Shown here: piece by piece, positions 7,798 to 13,827 of the stretch
Layout of the letters: every line of letters begins with the position of its first letter
Numbering within the stretch: the first letter of the stretch is position 1
Assembly: GCA_002305415.1 (NCBI GenBank)
Contig: DBQX01000105.1
Coordinates: 44,144-63,791 of the forward strand
Source: Actinomycetales bacterium UBA1383
Lineage (GTDB): Bacteria; Actinomycetota; Actinomycetes; Actinomycetales; Actinomycetaceae
Reading direction: 5' to 3'
Length of the DNA stretch: 19,648 nucleotides
Made by a program: the position numbers and the translations under genes
Notes under the pieces: model-generated
Seen by the model: only the letters and a program-made list of their open reading frames with translations
Databases searched by the model: none
Told to the model about the DNA's origin: nothing

Positions 7798-7843
7798 GAG
7801 CGGGACCAGCCCCGTCAGGCGGAGCGGGACCAGCCCTTTCAGG
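7798..7843. repeat. Two-copy 24-bp tandem repeat between convergent genes
   Basis: The 15-mer GAGCGGGACCAGCCC occurs at 7798-7812 and again at 7822-7836. Both copies are followed after 2 nt by TCAGG, giving a 24-bp period. The second copy forms the left arm of the terminator-like hairpin and overlaps the end of the LytR_C gene. It looks like a recent local duplication. Confidence 0.6.
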
Positions 7844-7848
7844 GCTGG
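7830..7848. terminator. Terminator-like hairpin between uracil permease and LytR_C genes
   Basis: CCAGCCCT and AGGGCTGG form a perfect 8-bp stem with a 3-nt TTC loop. A flanking GCG/CGC pairing could extend it with mismatches. It lies 54 bp after the permease stop and contains the stop codon of the convergent LytR_C gene, so it could act on both transcripts. No T-run follows on either strand, which is common for high-GC actinobacteria. Confidence 0.5.
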
Positions 7849-8471
7849 CTCGCCTCCGCGGGTGGAGCGGTGGGGGTCTCGGCAGGCGCGGTGGTCTGCT
7901 CGGAGGCCGGCAGGCAGGACGGCGGCACCGGGATCGGAACGCCGACGCCGACGGCGGTGAGGTCCCCGACCGACTGGAAGTCCGAGCCGAGGACGATGTC
8001 GACGAGCGCGTCCTCCCGTGCGTCCTTCGTCACCATCATCCCGGGGAAGGACTGGAGGAGCGTGTACGCCTCCTCAAGGCCGTTCACCCCGGTCCGCATG
8101 AAACCGGGCCCGAGCACCAGTTCGTCCCAGTTCCCGGTCTGGTTGACGACGATCCCGACCGATGTCAACGACTGCGCGACGCCTCCTGCGAGGCCCGCCC
8201 GGTTGGTCGAGTTGTAGACCGAGGCCGTGATCTCGGAGTACGGGACGGTGACCGCGCCGTCCGGCGGGCACGCGAGGGTGGTGGACTCGTCCGGGGGCGG
8301 GCTGTTGAAGTCACGCGCGAACGGGGTGGGGAGGACCCCGAACCACATGAGCCACGCGACCAGCAGGACGCCGAGAAGGGCGAGAAGCAGCACGCCGAAG
8401 ATGACCGTCTGGCGCTGGTGCAGGTGGCGGCGGCGCCGAGCGCGAGCCCGCACGTAGTCGGAGTCGGTCAT
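7839..8471 (-). CDS. LytR C-terminal domain (LytR_C) membrane-anchored protein
   Basis: The 210-residue protein has a short basic cytoplasmic N-terminus (RARARRRRHLHQR near 8-20) and one membrane segment at about 22-44. An extracytoplasmic domain covers about 75-172 and starts with ITASVYNSTNRAGLAGGVAQSL, the typical opening of the LytR_C fold. The tail is rich in Thr, Ala and Pro. Proteins with only LytR_C lack the LCP catalytic domain that attaches polymers to peptidoglycan, and their own role is not established. A partner or regulator of envelope assembly is inference. The ATG overlaps the stop of the upstream small gene by ATGA, so the two are translationally coupled. Its stop codon lies in a terminator-like hairpin. 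Confidence 0.82.
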   Translation of the reverse strand: MTDSDYVRARARRRRHLHQRQTVIFGVLLLALLGVLLVAWLMWFGVLPTPFARDFNSPPPDESTTLACPPDGAVTVPYSEITASVYNSTNRAGLAGGVAQSLTSVGIVVNQTGNWDELVLGPGFMRTGVNGLEEAYTLLQSFPGMMVTKDAREDALVDIVLGSDFQSVGDLTAVGVGVPIPVPPSCLPASEQTTAPAETPTAPPAEASQP

Positions 8472-8803
8472 GCGTTCACCGTACTGGAGTCGGGGGGCAC
8501 CGAGCCGTCGTTGCGCAGTTCGAGAACCCGGGCATGGATGACGCGGCGCCCCTGGAGGGCCGAGCGGAGCGCCCGGTGCAGCCCATCCTCGAGGTAGAAC
8601 TCGCCACGGTAGGAGACGACGTGCGCGAACAGGTCCCCGTAGAAGGTGGAGTCGTCGGCGAGGAGCGACTGGAGGTCGAGGTGGCTCTTCGTCGTCGTGA
8701 GCTGGTCGAGCCGGACCGTGCGGGGCGCGACCGCCGCCCAGTCGCGCGCCGAGATCCCGTGGTCCGGATACGGCCGCGAGTCACCCACTGCCTTGAAGAT
8801 CAC
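8468..8803 (-). CDS. Conserved actinobacterial small protein (often labelled VapB-type antitoxin)
   Basis: The 111-residue protein starts IFKAVGDSRPYPDHG and contains RTVRLDQLTTTK, FYGDLFAHVVSYRGEFYLEDGLHRALRSAL and a strand-rich end, HARVLEL. From memory this family is conserved in actinobacteria, usually beside a LytR_C gene, and automatic annotation often calls it a VapB-family antitoxin. I see no VapC partner here and no AbrB or ribbon-helix-helix motif. The EDGLHRALRSAL segment instead recalls the DGHHR-type loop of the ParB/sulfiredoxin-like fold. I therefore treat the function as unknown. The GTG start is chosen because a TACACT -10 box lies 6 nt upstream, and the longer open frame to 9013 has poor coding quality and crosses the oxidase promoter. 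The gene overlaps the next gene by ATGA. Confidence 0.75.
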   Translation of the reverse strand: MIFKAVGDSRPYPDHGISARDWAAVAPRTVRLDQLTTTKSHLDLQSLLADDSTFYGDLFAHVVSYRGEFYLEDGLHRALRSALQGRRVIHARVLELRNDGSVPPDSSTVNA

Positions 8804-8809
8804 GCCTTC

Positions 8810-8815
8810 AGTGTA
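8810..8815 (-). promoter_or_regulatory. -10 box of a leaderless promoter for the small protein-LytR_C operon
   Basis: On the minus strand TACACT ends 6 nt before the GTG start. GAAGGC directly before the GTG is too close to work as a ribosome site. No good -35 hexamer is seen at 16-19 bp. Confidence 0.55.
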
Positions 8816-8894
8816 TTGCGGCAGGTCAGGAAACCGCCGGTCGGCACCCCGGGGTGATCGGTTCCCCGCCGCCGCCCGCGCGGTGAGAGGCCCA

Positions 8895-8922
8895 TTGACA
8901 CTGTGACCCGGATCACTACAAT
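8895..8922 (+). promoter_or_regulatory. Sigma-70-type promoter of the multicopper oxidase gene
   Basis: A perfect -35, TTGACA, lies at 8895-8900. A 16-bp spacer separates it from TACAAT at 8917-8922, which differs from consensus at one position. This is by far the best promoter in the window. The predicted transcription start is near 8929, which gives a leader of about 95 nt before the GTG at 9025. Confidence 0.75.
8902..8917. promoter_or_regulatory. CRP/GlxR-type operator in the oxidase promoter spacer
   Basis: TGTGA (8902-8906), six bases, then TCACT (8913-8917) matches the CRP/FNR-family consensus TGTGA-N6-TCACA at nine of ten positions. It occupies the spacer and touches the -10 box, so a bound protein would compete with RNA polymerase. 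The binding regulator is inferred from the motif only. Confidence 0.5.
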
Positions 8923-8935
8923 CCGTTGCTGAGGC

Positions 8936-8951
8936 TGGGACTTCAGTCCCA
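8936..8951. promoter_or_regulatory. DosR/DevR-like palindrome near the oxidase transcription start
   Basis: The 16-bp palindrome TGGGACT-TC-AGTCCCA contains the invariant halves of the mycobacterial DosR box (GGGACT-WW-AGTCCC), with one of the two central W positions matching. The outer TTS/SAA flanks of the full box are not present. It lies about 8-22 nt after the predicted transcription start, a position more suited to repression than activation. As RNA it could fold into a 6-bp stem with a TTCA loop. Confidence 0.45.
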
Positions 8952-8960
8952 TGCGGCGCG

Positions 8961-8987
8961 CGGCGCGGATCGGGGGAGTCCGCGCCG
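8961..8987 (+). repeat. GC-rich hairpin in the oxidase leader
   Basis: CGGCGCGGA at 8961-8969 and TCCGCGCCG at 8979-8987 are perfect 9-bp arms around a 9-nt loop rich in G. It sits in the middle of the predicted 5' leader, 27 nt before the Shine-Dalgarno region. A role in mRNA stability or attenuation is possible, but no U-run follows. Confidence 0.45.
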
Positions 8988-9024
8988 GGGCGGGGCTGTC
9001 CCGCGGAGACCATGGGGAGGGATC

Positions 9025-11163
9025 GTGGCAGTCATCGGTATGGACGACGCCGACGTCGTCCGCCCGGAGCCTCGAGGTGCGCAGCGGGCGATCCCGCGGC
9101 GGACGATCCTCAAGGCGGCGGGCACGGGGTTCGGGCTCTGGTTCGTGGGCTCGCTGGGGGGCCGGGCGTGGGCTGTCCAGGCGCCCGCGACCCTCGCCGC
9201 GCAGGCCATCCTCGATCCCAGGGACATCCCGAAGTACCGGATGCCGGTCCTCATCCCGCCGGTCATGCCGCGCGCGGGCACCGTCACCCGGCGGGGTGGG
9301 AAGAACGCGGACCTGTACGAGATCTCGGTGCGCCAGTTCCCGCAGCAGATCCTCCCGCCGCCGCTGAACCCCACCACCGTCTGGGGCTACGGCGCCGTCG
9401 CCCGCGACTCCCGCCGCGGACTGCTCCTGCACAACGCCCCCAGCCTCACCATCGAGGCGAGCTGGCGCCGGCCGGTGCAGGTGAGGTGGATCAACGGCCT
9501 GGTGGACGAGGAGGGCGCGTTCCTCCCGCACCTGCTGCCCGTGGATCCCACCCTCCACTGGGCGAACCCGCCCGGCGGCACCATGGGCCGCGACACCCGT
9601 CCCACCTTCAGTGACACCCCCGGCGCCTACACCGGGCCCGTGCCCGTGGTGACGCACGTGCACGGCGCCGTCGGGGTGGGGGACGAGTCGGACGGGTACG
9701 CGGAGGCCTGGTACCTCCCGGCAGCCACCGACATCCCGGCCGGCCACGCCATGGTCGGGACCTGGTACGACTTCTTCGCGCAGAAGGCGGCCGCGCTCCA
9801 CGGGGTGACCTGGGAACCGGGCACCGCCGTGAGTGAGTACCCGAACGATCAGCGTGCCGCCACGCTCTGGTACCACGACCACACGCTCGGGATGACCCGC
9901 ACCAACGTCTACGCCGGGCCCGCGGGCTTCTACATCATCCGCGGCGGGCCCGACGACGCCGCGACCGACTCGCGAACCGGGCAGCCGGCCGTCCTCCCGG
10001 GGCCGGCTCCGAAGGCCAACGACCGGTTCCCCTCGAACAAGACCTACTACGAGATCCCGCTGGCGATCCAGGACCGCACGTTCACCCCGGACGGCGCGCT
10101 GTTCTACCCGGACACGAGGGCCTTCTTCGACGAGATCGAGGGACCCTACCTCCCGGAGACGGACATCTCGCCGATCTGGAACCCCGAGTTCTTCGGCAAC
10201 ACGATCATCGTGAACGGCAACACCTGGCCGTACCTGTCCGTGGAGCAGCGGCGCTACCGCTTCCGGCTCCTCAACGGGTGCAACTCCCGGTTCCTCATCC
10301 TGGACTTCCGGTCCATCCCCGGCGTGGAGGTGTGGCAGATCGGCACCGAGGGCGGCTTCCTCGCCGCGCCGGTGGACATCACGGCGGCCGGCAACACCCT
10401 CTTCATGGCGCCCGCCGAGCGCGCCGACATCATCGTCGACTTCACGTCCGTCCCCCTCGGCAGCCACGTCCTCGGCAACATCGGCCCGGACGAGCCGTTC
10501 GGCGGCGGCGTTCCCGGTGCCGACTTCGACGTCGCGGACCCGGCCGCGACCGGCCAGGTGATGCAGTTCCGGGTGGTGCCGGCGACAGGTCCGGACCCCA
10601 CCACCCCGCCACAGTTCCTCTCGCTCCCGCCGCTCGCCCCGCTGCCGGCCCCCACCACCACCCGCCCGCTGGCGCTGGTGGAGGAGATGTCCATGGACTT
10701 CGACGACGCCCCGGCCGCCGCGCTGCTCGGTCGGGTGGACGCGAGTGGCGCCGTCCATGGGCAGATGTGGATGGACGAGGTGACGGAGAATCCCTCACCG
10801 GGGGACACGGAGACCTGGGAGTTCTTCAACACCACGGCGGACGCCCATCCCATCCACGTGCACGAGGTCGTGTTCCAGGTGGTGGACCGCCAGCCGATCG
10901 AGGTGCACGAGGGGGAGGAGGGCATGGGCGGGACCACCGTTGCCCTCGCCGGTCCGGCGCGAGGTCCCGAGCCCACCGAACGTGGCTGGAAGGACACCGT
11001 CATCGCCTACCCGGGGGAGGTGACGCGCGTGCGGATGCGGTTCACGTCCCCCGGTCAGTACGTGTGGCACTGCCACATCGTGGAGCACGAGGACAACGAG
11101 ATGATGCGGCCCTTCCGCATCGGCCCGGTGCAGCCCGGGCAGCCGATGCCGCACGCGCATTGA
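9025..11163 (+). CDS. Tat-exported multicopper oxidase
   Basis: The 712-residue enzyme oxidises a substrate (metal ion, phenolic or bilirubin-like) and reduces O2 to water. A twin-arginine signal, PRRTILKAAG at 24-33 with a following hydrophobic stretch to about 50, predicts export of the folded, copper-loaded protein. All four copper-ligand motifs are present in order: HVHG at 211-214, WYHDH at 282-286, HPIHVH at 608-613 and WHCHIVEHEDNEM at 681-693. The last supplies the T1 Cys, His and an axial Met. Three cupredoxin domains fit this length, and the layout resembles CotA/bilirubin oxidase-like enzymes. The GTG start has GGGGAGGG at 9014-9021 just upstream. An in-frame ATG at 9040 and a TTG at 8926 are less likely. 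The gene stands alone behind a strong promoter with two operator-like palindromes. It converges on the pyrophosphorylase gene with 17 bp between the stops. Confidence 0.93.
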   Translation: MAVIGMDDADVVRPEPRGAQRAIPRRTILKAAGTGFGLWFVGSLGGRAWAVQAPATLAAQAILDPRDIPKYRMPVLIPPVMPRAGTVTRRGGKNADLYEISVRQFPQQILPPPLNPTTVWGYGAVARDSRRGLLLHNAPSLTIEASWRRPVQVRWINGLVDEEGAFLPHLLPVDPTLHWANPPGGTMGRDTRPTFSDTPGAYTGPVPVVTHVHGAVGVGDESDGYAEAWYLPAATDIPAGHAMVGTWYDFFAQKAAALHGVTWEPGTAVSEYPNDQRAATLWYHDHTLGMTRTNVYAGPAGFYIIRGGPDDAATDSRTGQPAVLPGPAPKANDRFPSNKTYYEIPLAIQDRTFTPDGALFYPDTRAFFDEIEGPYLPETDISPIWNPEFFGNTIIVNGNTWPYLSVEQRRYRFRLLNGCNSRFLILDFRSIPGVEVWQIGTEGGFLAAPVDITAAGNTLFMAPAERADIIVDFTSVPLGSHVLGNIGPDEPFGGGVPGADFDVADPAATGQVMQFRVVPATGPDPTTPPQFLSLPPLAPLPAPTTTRPLALVEEMSMDFDDAPAAALLGRVDASGAVHGQMWMDEVTENPSPGDTETWEFFNTTADAHPIHVHEVVFQVVDRQPIEVHEGEEGMGGTTVALAGPARGPEPTERGWKDTVIAYPGEVTRVRMRFTSPGQYVWHCHIVEHEDNEMMRPFRIGPVQPGQPMPHAH

Positions 11164-11180
11164 CGAGGCGGTGGGGGGCG

Positions 11181-12563
11181 TCAGCCTCCCAGCACCGTGC
11201 CGTCGTCGACCCGGCTGGGCGCGCCGGTGTCCTGGAGCACGACGTCGCCCCTGACCACGACTCCCGCGCCGAAGGTCCAGTCGCCACGTACCGTCAGTGA
11301 CGTCGCACCGCGCAGGGAGGGTGCCCCGTGGGGAAAGCGCGCGTCGAACGCCGCGATCGCCTTGTAGTACCGCGGGTCGAGGTCGACGAGCGGCGCCGCG
11401 TCGACGGCGAGCCGCGGGACGGCGTCAGTGCCGACGTCGTAGGCGTCCGAACGCAGCACGAGCAGGTCGTTGGAGGTCTTGACCGGCAGGAACCGGTCCC
11501 GGCCGACGACGATCGCACGCGCCCCCTCGAACACCTCGATCGCGGCGCCCATCGCCGTCTCGATCTGGAACACCTCGGGGGAGGAGGGATCGGTGGGGTC
11601 GACCGTCTTGACGTTGCGGATGAGCGGCAGCCCCAGGACCGCTCCTCGGGTCGTGAGGGCGCGGTGCAGCGCCTCGAGGTCGAACCACAGGTTGTTGGTG
11701 TGGAAGTAGGGGTGGCGGTCGACGTCCGTGAAGAAGTCCATCTCGTCGGGCGGGGTCTGGGCCGTGTCCCGAAGGATCAGGCGCCCGTCCGACTTCCGGA
11801 TCGCGAGGTGGCCCCCCTTGCGGTCCGCGGCGGTGCGGCGGCACAACTCGGCGGCGTACGGCGCGCCGCTCGCGGCGAACCACCCCGCGATCGCCGCCGA
11901 CGGCGCCGCCCCGAGGTTGTCCGAGTTCGAGGTGGCGGCGTAGCGGAAACCCTGCTCCAGCAAGGCCTCGAGCACCCCCGAGGTGAGGATCGCGGTGTAG
12001 ATGTCGCCGTGCCCCGGCGGGCACCACTCCAGCGACGGGTCCCGGGGCCACTCCACCGGGGTCAGGCCGTCCACCAGCAGCTTCGGCTCCTGGTTCTGGA
12101 GGAAGTCGAGGGGCAGGCCCGGTACCTCGATCCCCGGGTGGGCCGCGAGGGCCGTGAGCGAATCGGACCGGGTGCGGAACGAGTCCATGAGGATCAGGGG
12201 CAGGCGAGCACCGTACGCCTCCCGGGCGTGACGCACCTGCGCCACGATGAGGTCGAGGAAGGTCCGGCCGTCGCGGACGGGGAGCAGCGACTTCGCGCGG
12301 TCCATGCCCATCGACGTCCCGAGCCCCCCGTTCAGCTTCACGAGCGCGGTACGCCCGAGCGCCTTGCGCGCCGCCGCCTCGTCCACGTCAACGTCCGCGA
12401 GGTGGGGCGGGTCGAGGAGGGGGAGGATCGTGTCCTCCGGGATCAGGCCGGTCGCCCCGGCCTCCAGGGCGCGGTAGTAGTGCGAGAACACCTCGATCGC
12501 CGCGTTGCTGACGCCAGCGGCGGCCATCTTCTCGCGGGCCAGGGCAAGCCCGTGCTCGCTCAT
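11181..12563 (-). CDS. UTP--glucose-1-phosphate uridylyltransferase (eukaryote-type UGP)
   Basis: The 460-residue enzyme makes UDP-glucose and pyrophosphate from UTP and glucose-1-phosphate. It belongs to the large eukaryote-like UDPGP family, not the GalU family. The nucleotide-binding loop LNGGLGTSMGMDRAKSLLPV is at 77-96, and SNSDNLGA (212-219), HTNNLWF (288-294) and the PVKTSNDLLVL segment (360-370) are family hallmarks. The C-terminal 60 residues look like the usual left-handed beta-helix. The ATG overlaps the galactokinase stop by ATGA, with GGAGG 4 nt upstream inside the galactokinase gene. Related bifidobacterial enzymes also accept galactose-1-phosphate. Pairing with galactokinase and the lack of galT nearby suggest the same here, but this is inference. 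Confidence 0.9.
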   Translation of the reverse strand: MSEHGLALAREKMAAAGVSNAAIEVFSHYYRALEAGATGLIPEDTILPLLDPPHLADVDVDEAAARKALGRTALVKLNGGLGTSMGMDRAKSLLPVRDGRTFLDLIVAQVRHAREAYGARLPLILMDSFRTRSDSLTALAAHPGIEVPGLPLDFLQNQEPKLLVDGLTPVEWPRDPSLEWCPPGHGDIYTAILTSGVLEALLEQGFRYAATSNSDNLGAAPSAAIAGWFAASGAPYAAELCRRTAADRKGGHLAIRKSDGRLILRDTAQTPPDEMDFFTDVDRHPYFHTNNLWFDLEALHRALTTRGAVLGLPLIRNVKTVDPTDPSSPEVFQIETAMGAAIEVFEGARAIVVGRDRFLPVKTSNDLLVLRSDAYDVGTDAVPRLAVDAAPLVDLDPRYYKAIAAFDARFPHGAPSLRGATSLTVRGDWTFGAGVVVRGDVVLQDTGAPSRVDDGTVLGG

Positions 12564-13798
12564 CGCTCCTCCCCGGTGTGGACGCGGCCGGCGGGCGGGC
12601 CGGCCAGGGCGATCAGGAACTCCGGTTCGCGGAAGCCCGCGGCGGCGAAGGCGGTGGCGACGGCGCGTGCCACCTCGGTGGCTGTGCCCGCCTCGATGAG
12701 GGCGATCGCGGACCCTCCGAAGCCGCCACCCGTCATGCGTGCCCCGATGGCCCCGGCCTCGCGCGCGGATCCGACCGCCACGTCGAGCTCGGGGCAGCTC
12801 ACCTCGTAGTCGTCGCGCAGGGACGCGTGGGAGGCGTCGAGGATCGGACCGACCTCGCGAAGCCGCCCCGCTTCGAGCAGGGCGACGAATTCGCGGACAC
12901 GCCCGATCTCGGTGAGCACGTGGCGGACGCGCCGCCGTTCGACGTCGTCGTCCAGCGCCGCGAGGGCGGCGGCGGCGTCGGTGACCTCACCCAGGGTGGC
13001 GACCCCCAGCCGGGCCGCGGCCGCGTGACAGGCCGACCGGCGGGCGGCGTACTGCCCGTCCACGAGGGCGTGAGGCGCGCGGGTGTTGACGACGAGGAGT
13101 TCGAGGCCGTGGCTCGCCAGGTCGAAGGGGATCTGTCTGACGCTCGAATCCCGGGTGTCGAGGAGGAGAGCATGGCCCTCGGTCGCCCGCAGCGATGCCG
13201 CCTGGTCCATGCCGCCGGTCGGGGCGCCCGCCACCTCGTTCTCCGCGCGGACGCAGGCGGCGGCGAGCGCCGCCCTGCCGGCGTCGTCGTCGGTCAGGCC
13301 GAGCCCGAAAAGGTCGCTCAGCCCGGCCGCCACCGCGCACTCGATCGCGGCGGAGGACGACAGTCCGGAGCCGAGGGGCACACAGGTGTCATCGACGGCG
13401 TCGAACCCTCCGAGCGCGTGCCCGGACTGGCCGAGCGACCACGCCGGCCCGACGGCGTAGGCGACCCAGCCGGACACCGCCCCGGGGGCGATCCCGGCCA
13501 GGGGGGAGGTCCAGACGGTATCGGGGGCGAGCGCCGAGGACAGGCGGACGGCGTCGTCGTGACGGCGTCGCAGGGCGACGTACGTGCGGTGGGGAAGGGC
13601 GATCGGGAGGCAGGGTCCGCCGTTGTAGTCGACGTGCTCGCCGATCAGGTTGACGCGCCCCGGGGCGGCCCAGACGCCGTCTGGCTCGGCGTCGAAGGCC
13701 TCGCGGAAGAAGGCCGCCGCTCTGGCGGCCCCTTCCGCGGCGCTCCACGCGTCCCGGAAGGTGGGGGTGAGACTCCCGGTGGGGTGCGACGTCGTCAT
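12560..13798 (-). CDS. galK: Galactokinase (GHMP kinase family)
   Basis: The 412-residue cytoplasmic enzyme phosphorylates galactose at C1 with ATP, the entry step of galactose catabolism. The galactokinase signature GRVNLIGEHVDYNGG is at 47-61. The ATP-binding GHMP motif PLGSGLSSSAAIE is at 141-153, the catalytic Asp lies in GGMDQAAS (195-202), and the C-terminal MTGGGFGGSAI is at 355-365. The length is normal. The ATG has a strong AGGAGG 5 nt upstream (13804-13809). The gene follows the cation ATPase gene after 29 bp and overlaps the pyrophosphorylase by ATGA. No epimerase, galT or transporter is in the window, and no operator for a galactose repressor was recognised. Confidence 0.95.
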   Translation of the reverse strand: MTTSHPTGSLTPTFRDAWSAAEGAARAAAFFREAFDAEPDGVWAAPGRVNLIGEHVDYNGGPCLPIALPHRTYVALRRRHDDAVRLSSALAPDTVWTSPLAGIAPGAVSGWVAYAVGPAWSLGQSGHALGGFDAVDDTCVPLGSGLSSSAAIECAVAAGLSDLFGLGLTDDDAGRAALAAACVRAENEVAGAPTGGMDQAASLRATEGHALLLDTRDSSVRQIPFDLASHGLELLVVNTRAPHALVDGQYAARRSACHAAAARLGVATLGEVTDAAAALAALDDDVERRRVRHVLTEIGRVREFVALLEAGRLREVGPILDASHASLRDDYEVSCPELDVAVGSAREAGAIGARMTGGGFGGSAIALIEAGTATEVARAVATAFAAAGFREPEFLIALAGPPAGRVHTGEER

Positions 13799-13827
13799 CG
13801 CGGCCTCCTCTGCTCGTACGCAGGAGC

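Noticed and set aside
8804..9013. N-terminal extension of the VapB-labelled protein
   Set aside because: It crosses the oxidase promoter, has poor coding character and contains no family motif. The -10 box supports the GTG at 8803.
8926..9024. Upstream TTG start for the multicopper oxidase
   Set aside because: It lies only 3 nt after the -10 box and would put 33 residues before the Tat signal. GTG 9025 has a good Shine-Dalgarno.
11161..11183. TGACG/CGTCA inverted repeat across two convergent stop codons as a terminator
   Set aside because: Arms of only 5 bp with a 13-nt loop and no T-run are expected often by chance.
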